A stretch of 64,000 nucleotides of DNA from Azadirachta indica (taxonomy: Eukaryota > Streptophyta > Magnoliopsida > Sapindales > Meliaceae): the NCBI GenBank assembly GCA_022749755.1, contig CM040445.1, positions 12,669,182-12,733,181 of the forward strand, given 5' to 3'. Under the pieces are notes generated by a model, which saw only the letters and a list, made by a program, of their open reading frames with translations, had not been told where the DNA came from and searched no databases. A program made the position numbers and the translations under genes. The stretch's first letter is position 1. The number at the start of each line of letters is the position of its first letter. This document shows positions 1 to 11,335 of the stretch, piece after piece.

Positions 1-1117
1 ATTATAATTAAGTAATTCCTTTGAAAAACTTATCAGACCAAGCAAACCACACACAAGATCCTAAGCGGCGAAAATCAGAGGTCAAATCAGGGCGATCAAG
101 CCATGCATGCAATTTACGAAGCTTTTCCCGCTCTAAATTCGTTTATAGCTTTCGGTAGTCATCGCAGCTAACAAAAGTTGATAAATTACCTGCTGTTACT
201 TAACTAACAATGTTAGCCTACCACCCACCCATTTATAAAATGGTCACTAGTGATTTCATCCGCAGCAACCCCGCAGTACAGTTAAGAATAGCAAAATTCT
301 CTACACGGACCAATCTCACGGAAATTCACCCATTTTAAATAAATTTAAAAGAATAAAATTGAGAACAAAAAAAATTAATTCCCAATCTATTAATAAAATA
401 GAAATTAATTTTCCTCTTCTTACTCTACCCACCCTCCAATAAAACATAATATAAATATATTATAATTTATATTAAATTATATATATAAATATAATTTTAT
501 ATTATAATTTTTAAAATTATATATTTTAATTAAATATAATTCAACATAAAAACTTATAAAATTATAAATTAATATTATAAAAAATAAAATATACAAATAA
601 AAAATTAAAAATAAAAAATAAAAAAAAAAAAAAATCTTATATTATGTTTTCAATAATATATTAATAATATTTTTATTTAAATTAATTAAATTCTTATATT
701 ATTAAAATTAATTTATAAAAATAATATAAAATAAAAAATTTATATAAGAATGAAAACTCATTTCCCAGAAATTCTCCATCCCCATCTCTTTAAAATTCCA
801 TTAAATTTAATAAAGAATAAGACGGAGAATGATAGTTAAAATAGAAAACAAGGCGGGGAATGGAGCATGCCGCCCCGCCCCGCCCCGCCCCACCCCACCC
901 CTAACTACAGTTCAAGGCATACCCCTTAATCCAACAAGACCATGGGGCTCCACGCGCCTCGTTATAAAAAACGTGGGATAATGAACGCTACTAATTTTTC
1001 ACAAGTTGCAAAACACGCCATTAGAATTTTCCCTATCCATCACAAATCCCATGAAGGCAAAAACCAAAAGTAATTTTAAACGTATGGTTCTTATACAAGG
1101 CTAAGATTAATTAAACT
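1..1117. other. AGO1 3' flank and UTR with an inserted transposon
   Basis: No coding signal is seen. The part next to 1118 must hold the AGO1 3' UTR, transcribed leftward; no poly(A) site could be fixed. Most of the rest is the hAT-like element at 283-903, described separately. Positions 1-274 have mixed composition and show no ORF or repeat that I recognise. Confidence 0.6.
283..903 (-). mobile_element. Non-autonomous hAT-like element, copy 1
   Basis: This is a 621-bp element with a very AT-rich core and G/C-rich ends; one end is an array of CCCCG units at about 870-900. Read on the minus strand it aligns along its length with the element at 33399-33992, including long identical AT-rich blocks. 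The flanks are AGTACAGT (275-282) and ACTACAGT (904-911), which match at 7 of 8 bases. An 8-bp target duplication is the hallmark of hAT transposons. The terminal inverted repeat is degenerate here (TAAGAATAGCAA on the left, CCACCCCTA on the right). There is no transposase, so it would need mobilising in trans. Confidence 0.8.
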
Positions 1118-4100
1118 CTAACAATAAAACATAACCCGTTTGACATTCTCCTTCAGGGCAGGAAGGGGTCTGACAGCTGCACCAGCACCAGGTCCTCGTG
1201 TGCTCCTTGCACCAGCCCCTCCACCCATGCCTCCACGTCCAGCAGCGGTACCACTAGTCATTGAACCACTGTCCGATGTCTCTGGTTCCATATAGAAACG
1301 AGCTCGGAACGCCGCAAGGTGAGCATAGTATGCAGGGGGAACTGTTAAGTTACAACAGAAAATAACCTCAAACATTGCAAACAAAAAAACACAAAGATCA
1401 TGCATCCGCATTTGTGTGCATGCACCCATGTGACTATTAGAGAAGGCAAGAGAATGAGAGCATACCAATTGATACAGAACGAGTGCACCTCGCATATCTA
1501 TAGGAATTAAAAACATAGTATGTCAGTGCCAAAGTCAAATGCTAAAATTGAATATACAAGTGTATCTCTTGCAACTTAAGCCAACAATTCTAGGACACAA
1601 TGACAAATAGCAGATTATAGAAGACAGTATTCACCCGTTGATTGAGGTAAAGATAAAACCATTTAGGATTTCCGGCACATTCAGGAATTAATCAACTTAC
1701 GTGTAGCACAGGTTGTTCGTCAGTGACTGCAATCCATCAGCTGTAAACTTGTTCTCATCCCATAGCACATGGTAATGAGCTGGACGGCTTGTACCCTGTT
1801 GCCATGTTGGGGATATTAGAAACTGAAATCTTACCACCTCATAAACAGGAGTTAGAAAAAACATCTAACCTGTATTCCAGCATGGCTACAGAGGTAAAAG
1901 TCAAATTCCGTTGGATGACAGATTTTGGAGTCCACAACAGTACCTGCAAAATTCGTTACACTTTTAAGTTTTAGGTCATAAATGAAATCTGAGACTTTAA
2001 TATAATCATCAAATAAGATAAATTTATCAAATCAAATCAGTTACCAGGCAATATATTTCCACTCCTGTCCACTGCATTGCGGTCATGATGGTTGTTGGCA
2101 AACAACCTTGTGTGGTGACGCTTCTGAACCACAACAAAAGTTACAGGAGGCTGATAGTTTGGCTCCAAGGAAGCACATGCCTAGAATTAAGTTAAACAAA
2201 GGAATATCCATAAGTGGACATAATTCAGAAGTTAACCAGTTTCAATAAAACCTTGGGCAAAGTTGGAAAATACATATTAGATAGTCATCCCGCAAAGAAA
2301 TTTACCTTACGGATAGCATCAAGTTCATACAGCAGAACTTGATAGAACTGTCCTTCACTAACACCATCCCTGCCAATATAGAAATAAATGGTTACTCTAA
2401 GCAAGAGAAAGCATCAACAGGACAGCAGTAGTGGAGAAAATGAAAATGCCTGTAAAAGATTATGCGCTGTGGCTTCTGTCCAGTAGCTCTACGGAAAGAT
2501 ATAAGGAGTTCCCTGCATCCCCCATGACGAAAAAAAAAAAAAAAAAGAGTCACACCAACACCCACAGCATACTTTTTACAAAATTAAGATTAAGCAGAGC
2601 TAGTAACGCAATTGTCAACTTCCGTATGAAAGCAAGCAGATACATAAAAGCCAAAGCAAAGAAGAACACACATAGAAGCCAAATTGAACAAACATACACA
2701 TCAAAGCCAAAGAGAAGAAACAGAAAACAAAACTAAGGCCATCAATCATACTTAATCATGCCACCCGATACTGCCCCTCTTACGGGATCCTGCCATGTCT
2801 TGAACAAATCTTGAATGAGCTCCTGCCTGTGCGCTTGAGCACAAACCAATCCAGCATACTTCGTGACCTCTGGCCAATCTTGAGAAGCCACAACCTGTGT
2901 TTTATATTCAAAAGAAGTTCTCAAATATTAACAACCTAATTTGAGTTAAGACGAGATAAAGTGTTCAGAAGCTAAATTGGAGAGATTTAGAATAATATAC
3001 AGCTGCAATAGATGGGCTTGAATCCTCTCCAGGGTGAGGATGGGTAACATCAGCACCGAAAATAATAGTAGGTCTGTCACTGACAAGAGGTATTCGCCTT
3101 GATATTGCATCAACAAGCACTGTGTTCCTCCCTCCAACCTTCACATTTATCTTCAAAGCCACATTGGCCAAGTATTGCTTGCTCATTCTAAAGACATGCT
3201 TAGTCAAGCAGCACTGGGAGACAAGACCAAGATCTGTCTCACAAATCCGCTTTAGATCACCTACAAGAAAAAATAAGCTTAATCATAATAAAGGAAGGTA
3301 CGGCTAAAGACAGTGGATAAAGGTGGGGAAACTGATGCAAAACCACACATACTAATGCAAGAAAAGAAAAAAGATAAAACAGAAAAAGAGAAGCTAAATG
3401 TGTGATATAATTGATGTAGCATACCATAAAGAGAGCCATTATTATCTGGGAGAATGACAATAAGTAGGTCAAGTTCCTTCCCACCCAGTTTGGTCATGGC
3501 ATCGTGGTACCGAGTCTTCAAGACCTTCTCCACCTGCTCTGGACGAGCACTAAGTGGCTGAAGTACAGGTTCAGCATTAAAAGCCTGCATACATCCATGA
3601 TCCAAGGTTGAGACAACAATGAAATCTTACCAACAATATCTCAAAACAAAAACATTGAAACCCAATGAGAAACATATGCAGAAAGTTCCTTACCATGCCA
3701 GAAATGTAACACATTTGAGCAAGCTCGTAACAAAAACCACGGACTACACTGTCTTGGACATGCCGAGAGAAGTTTATGCAAATCCAATTGTTCACTGTTC
3801 CCCCATTAACCATTTTCTGCAATGAGACAAAGATTAATTAGACAAAAGTGCTGACAAGATTTTAAGAGACAAAAGTGCATCAGGATCCAATCTTCCACAC
3901 AACATCCACAATCTAACCATTTTTTTTCCATAGAATGATTATAATCAGCCAGAAACAGCATTCAATCAGTACAAAGTGAAAAAAGCCAGTACTATCTTGT
4001 AAATAATCATCTATCATGCATGCATGCAGATATCTTTGTCTAACAAACACAATTAGTTGGGTATCAATTAAATCCAACTGACACCAAATTTTGTTGAGAT

Positions 4101-7100
4101 CAGGATTTCCATCGGTTGAAGTGACACATGACGCACAAGCAGCAAATGTTCCCCAACCACAATGTACAATTACTGGAGGCACACTTCAGCCTGGTGAATC
4201 CCCCCACCCAAAAAATATGATAACAAATAAAGAAACTCTACAAAAACCATTGATGCTTTCCCTGCAATTGCAGTTCAAATCAATAAACTCCTTCCACACA
4301 AGAATATCCATTACCAATGTAATTTCAACACCGTGTCAAATTCTCGGTCATGAATCAGTCATCATGACTTGTCAAACAAGAGAAAATAAGATGTATCCAG
4401 TTGCTAGAAGGAATCACAAAAGCAAATACCAATTTCATAGCAGAAGAGGTACCTTATTCATCATGTTCCATTGTCCAACTTGAGGTAGGCAATCCTTTTC
4501 TTTACCAGTATCATGATATTTAAGCTACAGAATCAGAGAACATGTGACAATTAAGCACTTAAAATCACTATATTCAAGCTAAATTTACAGGGCAATGGCA
4601 CAAAACTAGATTACAAAAAAAAAGGACAAATTTACCCATGGTGCAGGAAGAATGCGAGCTTCAACTGATGCAAGCTTCTCACTAATTTTAATTCCAAATT
4701 CCTTTGCATAAGGATCTTCGTGATAAGCATTATGATGAACAGTCTACAAAGGCCATAATAGAATGCTAAGTGAAATTAAGTAGCGGAAAAATGACATAAT
4801 GCAGGTCACAAATATATGTTAACTGGCGAACACAAGCCATTGCTATCGTAACAGACCTGCATAATGTCGCGCTCCCTTTCATGAGGACGCTGACAGGTCA
4901 CCTTTAGCAGAGCAGTAATCTGCCTCTCATTCAATCTCTTGGAGTACCTCTGACCCTCAACAATCTTGCAAACCTAAAATTACAGAAAGCAATCAGTTAT
5001 GCAGGCATATCCATACATCATACAAGAGGAAAATGCATTACAAGTTTACCTCCATGGGCAAATAATTTGGTCTCTGCTGATTTCCTACTTGCAGGCAGGG
5101 CAATTGAGTATGTTGAATTACGAAACCATAGGTTTCATAGAAGTATTCAACAACAGATTTCAGGGTGCCACTTTCATCAACCGGAAAACTGACAAACAAA
5201 TCATGTCAGAGAAGTAAGTTCCATGCCGCAAATCCAATGTAGCCATGACAATGTGCAATTTGAAACAAATACACAGCAGCACATTGCAAAGAGAGGACAG
5301 TAATACTCACGTCAGCTCTCCTGTTGTTTGTGAAGTCAAACCAGATATACGGTACTTTCTGCGCATATTTCCACGATGTGTAACTTCAACCTTAACTCCT
5401 CTAAGAGCCTTCTTGATCTGTTAAGATAAACAAAGCAATGGTTTTCACATCTCATAAAAAACAAATTATAGAAAAATTTCATTGTACATGAAATGTATGA
5501 AATACCAAAAATGCAAATAAGACCACCAAACAGTGTACCAAAATGCAAATAAATCAATCTAATTTGTAAACTTAGGAGTAAAGTGTTGCTCAACCACCAA
5601 CAATGTGCAACAGAAAACAAGTTCCAAACAGGCAACAAAAAGTCTAACCTTCACCCGATCAGCATCAGACAAGGGCCTGGAGGAAACATCTCGGTTAAGC
5701 AGCTGCTGTACAAAGTCAATCACTGGCAAAGGCTCAATAAAAGCAGTAGAGGACATATCTGCATAGTAATTATTTTCCACAAAAATTATTATGGAGTGCA
5801 AATTTATACTGTAAGTAGCATGAACTAGATATTTTTAAGGAATGAGAGCAATAAAGTAAGAAATAACTGGTAATTGAACAGGAATGTATAACCATCAGGG
5901 GCAGCTATGGAACTGTCAACGAAAAACAACAATAAATGGAGGATACAAACATAATAAAACATATTCCACAGGTACTTGCACCAGGATAGAGGTCTTGAAG
6001 AGTGCTCACCAATATTTAGAGACAGTCCCATCTGAGTTGGACGAATACTTTGATAGAAACCACGCCAACTTTCCAATCCCTCACCCAGTGGCTGCCTCCT
6101 CCCTAGATCAGGGGAATAGAATGATCGACCCACAGGACAGTACCTACAATCAATCCAGAATCTCTCTATATCACATCGAAAAGACCACCAAAATTGGAAC
6201 CACCCACTAAATTGCAACAAGAAAAAACATAAGCTATACCGGGTTGTAGGCAATTCTCGCAGAACAATGTCAAGAACCTGCAGGGCTTCCTGAGGTGCAT
6301 CAGCTTGTCTCCCCTGTAAAAACAATCCTAAATGATGTAGGTCAGCGCGAGCAGCCAACTTTATCACAACTTTGAATTCCCTCTCTCTCCTGCATGAAAA
6401 AGAAGATAATTACAATCATGCACAAACAACAGCATGAAAATTAATCAAGGTGCACAAAAATAGGACTCAATATGAACCTTTGTCCGCCTTGTCCATCATC
6501 CTCATCAAGGAGAGTGATTCTAAATTCCTTTGATATGAAGGGAAGAGGCCCAGCAGTGTACAGACTCTTTCTTCCATCATAAGCAGGAAGACGCTTTCCA
6601 AGATGAGATTCTCTGTATAATCTAACCAGCTGCTCCATAACAGCGCGGTTGACTCCACGAGAAGTAACCTCCGGTGTTATGGTAACCTAAGATGGATTAA
6701 CACCTTCAATTATCAACTTACATAAAACATCAGAAATAAACACATACAATGATTGAAACAAAAATAGAGAACTCACATCATACTGGTGTAAATCCTTATC
6801 TGGTAATTCGGCAAAGAAGTGGTTAGCCTTGACTATACACCTCGTACCAGTGCTACCCTTGCCGGGCCTAAGCGGGAACCTCACAGACTTACTGGAGGAT
6901 GGCACAGGTTGAATTACTTGGCTGGAAGCAGCTTCTTGGATTAAAGAAAGCTGCTGCATCTGTTGCGTAACTTGTGATGGCTCAGGTGGCCTGGATGATG
7001 AACTCGCCTCAGATGGCGTGGGCTGAGGGGTCACCCCAGACTGATAAGGAGCCAGGGTTGCTTGGTGCAGCTCGGGAAATTGTGAAGATCTGGATGGCCC

Positions 7101-7493
7101 ACCAGAAGGTCCTCCTCCGCGGCCACCACCACCCATAACAACAGCGCCACCACCGCCGCCACCGCTGCCCCGACCACCACCATAACCACCACGACCTCCT
7201 TGCTGGGGTCCTCCCCTTCCCCTGCCTTGGTACTCAGAACTCCCACCATAGTGTTGCTGTTGTGGTGTTGTGCGACCACGGCCACCACCATAACCTCCAC
7301 GAACTCCTTGGTGGGACTGAGGCCCCCAACCTCTTCCACCACCTTGATATCCTCCTCCACCACCTCCTTGATGTGGTTGAGCACTCCTTTCTGATGAGCG
7401 CTGGGAGCCACGACCACTACCCACACTACTTTCCTGGGATTCAGTACTTTCACCCCCAGAGGAAGAATGATCAGATCTTTTCTTCCTCACCAT
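1118..7493 (-). CDS. AGO1: ARGONAUTE1 (small-RNA guided slicer), 21 coding exons
   Basis: Core RISC protein: it binds 21-nt microRNAs and cleaves or represses target mRNAs. Coding exons, high to low coordinate: 7493-6777, 6686-6478, 6389-6240, 6143-6010, 5758-5649, 5417-5311, 5188-5050, 4973-4857, 4743-4636, 4524-4453, 3816-3694, 3584-3425, 3260-3001, 2894-2752, 2512-2450, 2369-2306, 2180-2045, 1943-1870, 1795-1701, 1497-1466, 1341-1118. They sum to 3237 nt, 1078 aa. The start at 7493 gives MVRKKRSD, as in plant AGO1. Residues 1-135 are Gly/Arg-rich (RGG-like), followed by N, PAZ, MID and PIWI domains and the typical end MFYC. The slicer tetrad is visible as D786 (FGADVTHP), E827, D872 (YRDGVSEG) and H1012 (YYAH). 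D-D and D-H spacings of 86 and 140 equal those recalled for Arabidopsis AGO1. The gene should therefore be catalytically active. Length is near the usual ~1050 aa. Confidence 0.97.
2370..2449 (-). other. GC-AG intron in the AGO1 PIWI region
   Basis: Protein continuity requires the exon coding ELLISFRR...IIFYR (2512-2450) to join the exon starting DGVSEG (2369). The join that keeps the frame uses donor CAG|GCATTT and acceptor GGCAG|G. No GT donor nearby gives this protein. It is thus an 80-nt intron with a GC donor, and its +3 to +6 bases are a poor match to the usual GCAAGT. Confidence 0.8.
7058..7078 (-). promoter_or_regulatory. miR168 target site in AGO1 exon 1
   Basis: The plus strand here reads as miR168 itself with only two differences, at miRNA positions 2 and 14. 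The AGO1 mRNA (minus strand) is therefore complementary at 19 of 21 bases, including positions 10-11, where cleavage occurs. In protein it lies in FPELHQAT, from about codon 139. miR168 feedback control of AGO1 is established in plants, and this site shows the loop is kept here. The miR168 sequence is from memory. Confidence 0.92.
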
Positions 7494-8730
7494 AGTGATA
7501 CCTGCATGCAAGGGTAAGATTGTCAATAACTATCAAAGAATACTGCAACAGAGATATAAAACTTAATCAAACAGACATATCAGGTTACAACCAACATTGT
7601 GAAGAAGAAAATTTAGCCATATAGATGTAAGAAGCGCACAAAAACAGATTTGGGAGGCACTTGATATAGATAAAATTTAACAATGTGTACACACAGATAA
7701 GAGTGAAAGAATGTTTTCTATGCGAATAAAAGATATAACATTGTTTTAGAAGAAAAAAAAGGCAAAAAAGACAAAACCTGCACCCAGATATTTGCTTGAA
7801 TGCGAAGACAGGAAAATTTTAAGTCATCTACCAAAATTTATCATTTATCATATTAATCACCAGAAAACCAACATATGTTGGCCATCTATGGTCTAGAAAT
7901 ATAGTAAGAACTAGGACTAAAACATAAGTAGTGTATATCATCAGTTCATTTAAAAACAAATTCAAATAAGATCACAAAAGAAAACCAAGCTATACTCCAG
8001 TTTGTCTTCAATAAGGGAAAATGGATGAACCTTATGCGTCCACTTAAACTGTTAATCCACACGCAATAATCCCAAAATTATAAACAGAATCTCTTTCGGT
8101 TTTACCACAATCATGCAGTACAATGAATTTCCATAAATAGGAAAAAAATATAAGAAAACCGTAAGTCTAAAAGTTTCAAATATTAGGAACAATAGTAATG
8201 AGATACAGAAGAATAAACCACAGCCGAATACTTAAACAGTAAAAAAATAGAATGAAAAAACAAAAACGCTAAACCACTTACTGCAAAATCAACAGACCAA
8301 CAGAAGACTGAAAAAACCTAGAAACAAAAATTCAACAAAAAATCAGAAGATCTACGATCTAAGACAAACACAAAAACCACACCAATAGCAGCCTCTAGAC
8401 AGTAAAAAAGGAGTCATTCAGCACATAATCACCAAAACAAAATAGATCCAGAAGAAGAAGCCAACAACCTTTGAGCAGAACAGAAACGAAACCCTGACAG
8501 ACTAGATCCATAACAGGAAAAAAAATCAACACATCAACATAGGGAATCACATTCATAGCACAAGAAATATGACATGAAAGCAGTTAAATAAACCCTAAAA
8601 CCGCCATTGTTACCTCTAAACCGGTACCGGAAAACCGCCGAAAAATGATAAAAGATAAATAAAAGGAGCCACTCGTACAGCGGCGCGAGCACAGACACTC
8701 TCTCCTGCTTTGCTTGGGAGATAATAGAAT
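7494..8730 (-). other. AGO1 5' leader: UTR exons and a leader intron
   Basis: An acceptor (TGCATGCAG|G) places the start of the ATG-bearing exon at 7501. A matching donor (TTTAGAG|GTAACA) ends an upstream noncoding exon at 8614. The leader intron would be about 7502-8613, 1.1 kb. The first exon begins near 8700-8730, beside a CT/GA-rich stretch (about 8767-8786). The transcription start is not fixed. Leader introns are common in highly expressed plant genes. Confidence 0.6.
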
Positions 8731-10664
8731 AGACAGAGAAAGAGTAAGTAAATATTTGGAGAGTGAGGGAGAGAGAGAGAGAGAGAAATAAAAATAATAA
8801 TAAAAATAAAAAATAACTTATTAAATTACTAAAAATAAAATAATAATAGAAAAATTTATAGGCCTACTTTCTCTCTCCCTTTTTTTTTTTTTTTGAAAAC
8901 CCAACAACGCCATCCACAACCCTTTTAACTTATAAAAAGTGTGGTAGGTGCTCGAAAATGACAACTCTGTCCTCGCCCCAACCCCCCAATTCTTCTCTCT
9001 CTCCCATTTTCTCCATTGCTTACCCGGATGCTGACCTGGCGATCCTCCGGATTCTCAGTGGTCAACTTGATTCTGACGTGGATTATGCTGACGTGCACAC
9101 CAGCTCTTAGTGGAATGGGAAGCGATTCACATGATTGGACATTGAGACCTCGATGGCCTAGCGTCTATCTCCATAAACCACGACCTTCCCGCACGCGCTG
9201 AATGTGTAAAATCCTCCCCGCACGCGCTTCCTATGCCCCACGTATCAATTTGCCAACGGTTAGAAGAAAGCGAGTGGCGTTCGAGCGGCGGGCGAGATTG
9301 GGTGTTGGAAAATTAGTGGGGTGAGGTCAAACGAATTATAATTGATAAACAGTGTACGATCAAAACTAATTATCGAAATTAGAAAGAACTGTTATAAAAA
9401 AAGTGGGAAGGAATTTTTTTATTTGTAATAATTATGAATTTATTTATTAACGGGGTCGATGCTTTCTAGAAGTTTCTTTATTCAGCTTCCTCTCCAAGTT
9501 GTTGAGATAATAGGAGGGTGTATCTCGAGAAGAGCGAAGACCACTCTCATCTGACCGTTCCTGTCTAGCTGTAGCTGTCTTTCGCTTTCTTCAGAGCGGT
9601 CCGATCGCATATCCATTTATGTTGCTCACTTAACGTTAGCTACCGTTAAATCTTTTTATTTTTATTTTTTCAAAAAAAAAAAAACATATACTTTTCTCGT
9701 TGTAATTATTGCTTGTTAATTGAAAACTACTATGCATAAAGATTTTTATTCAAAACTTATTAAAATATAAATATATATTTGATTCACTAAATTTGTAATT
9801 TATTAAAAATATAAATGTGAATTTACAAATTTCGTTCGAATTGTTAAATTTAATTGACTACGTGTCAAGAATCAAATTATTGACTTTGCAATTATATTAA
9901 TTTTGAATTTTAACAACTAAACTCCAGAATTTGTCTACGTTAAAAAATTATGTGTGGATTTTATGAAAACTTGAAACGAGTAATAATTTTAAAAGTTGTA
10001 TAAATTTATTATTCAATTATAAAAAATTATGATTCAAGTCTCTTATACCGTCACAACATCTTCACTTTTCATTTTCTTTACGGTATACTTTTAGATAAAT
10101 TTTAAAATATCTAGTGAAGTCAAATTTAATTCATCTAAAGATTTTAACCATTTTCTAAAAAAATTGTACTTGATTTTGGACTTTAAACTAGCCATTTAAT
10201 TTGACTTCCGTAACATTTATATATACTTTGGCAGCCTATTTTGTATGATTTACCTAGGCAACCAAACAAAGGCAATGAAAAGATTTAAGCAAGTCAAAAG
10301 AAAGAAAAAAAAAAAAAAGGCAACACTTCAAAATTTCAAACTGAAACAGATAGAATATTCCATCTACTTCAGTTAGAAGTTCTTTAATGAATTAGATTTC
10401 GCCTACTTGTTTTAGAGCAGCTTAATGAATAAAATAAAAATCTTAAATGAGATGGAGAGAGTGAAATTAAAATATATATATTATTATGGGTATGTTCGGA
10501 ATTAAAATTGTGAGTTATGACTAATTAAATTCACTAATTATCATAAATAAGTGGCTAATAACAGCTAATAAAAGAAAGAAATAATATCCAAGTCATGATT
10601 GAAAAATTTTGTGAAAAAATAGAAACAGTATTATTTATATACCTCAAAGGGGAGGAGCACCCAG
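8731..10664. other. AGO1 promoter side and intergenic sequence
   Basis: The stretch 8930-9310 is GC-richer and contains several GACGTG/TGACGTG motifs, so it may be AGO1 promoter. From 9400 onward it is AT-rich. I see no conserved coding frame; the short frame at 9016-9201 has no family resemblance. Confidence 0.4.
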
Positions 10665-10772
10665 ACTGTAGATTTTGAAGACGTGTGCATCGTCCCCGAG
10701 TTCCGCATTACTCGCAAACCACTGCTTCCAACAGCTGAATTACAGAAGTTGACTGATGTTCAGCTGCATAAG
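10665..10772 (+). pseudogene. Isolated exon-like fragment, unidentified
   Basis: A 108-bp open segment with protein-like composition (reads VDFEDVCIVPEFRITRKP, then LLPTAELQKLTDVQLHK) sits in AT-rich surroundings and ends at a strong donor, AAG|GTAAAT. An AG precedes it, but with a poor pyrimidine tract. The frame stays open a little upstream, and no other exon of the same gene was found nearby. I do not recognise the family. It may be a relic of a lost gene, a gene fragment carried by a transposon, or chance. Confidence 0.3.
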
Positions 10773-11128
10773 GTAAATGAGCACTACTTGATTTCATCAA
10801 ATATAGTTTACGTAGGTAAAATTCAATAGATTTGTTGCTAGCAAATGGGATGCCACATACAGATGTCGGAATAATATCCAGTTTCAAGTTATTCCTTGCT
10901 GGATAGTGAAGTGAACAAAGGAAAATGTACAGTGAAGTTCACTTTCTTGTTGAAAATTTTGTTTCTATGAAGAACTATGAAGAAGTCATTCCATGTCTTT
11001 AATTACCTTCAAATATGGCCGTTCTCAACGTGAACCAGACAGCCATAAATCATGCAAGGAAAACTCCGGCAATACTGGAGCATGTGAATACTCCATCAGG
11101 TTCGTGGCTCTCTCAAGATTCTCAACTG

Positions 11129-11194
11129 ACACAAAAACTTAATATTCCCTCCATGATACTAACACAAGAACTCAATATTCCCTCCATGATATCC
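11129..11194 (+). repeat. Two-unit 33-bp tandem repeat
   Basis: Two adjacent units begin ACACAA and share the block AATATTCCCTCCATGATA. They differ at only a few positions. The repeat lies 140 bp past the stop codon of the PPR gene, so it is probably in or near its 3' UTR. The remaining sequence, 10773-11335, holds nothing else recognisable. Confidence 0.8.
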
Positions 11195-11335
11195 AGAAGT
11201 TAGAAGTCCTCTCAAATTCATTCCATCACAACCCGAACTACCTTCCAGTGCTTAAAAATACACTGAAAAGGAATACCAGTTCAGGATCTCCTTGCGGAGG
11301 ATTTACTGACAGCTGAAAGTTCTCCATCTTCGTGT

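Noticed and set aside
7200..7495. Overlapping plus-strand frames opposite AGO1 exon 1
   Set aside because: They are shadows of the GC-rich RGG-coding region on the other strand.
9016..9201. 61-codon frame near the AGO1 promoter
   Set aside because: Short, no recognisable domain, and in sequence that looks like promoter.
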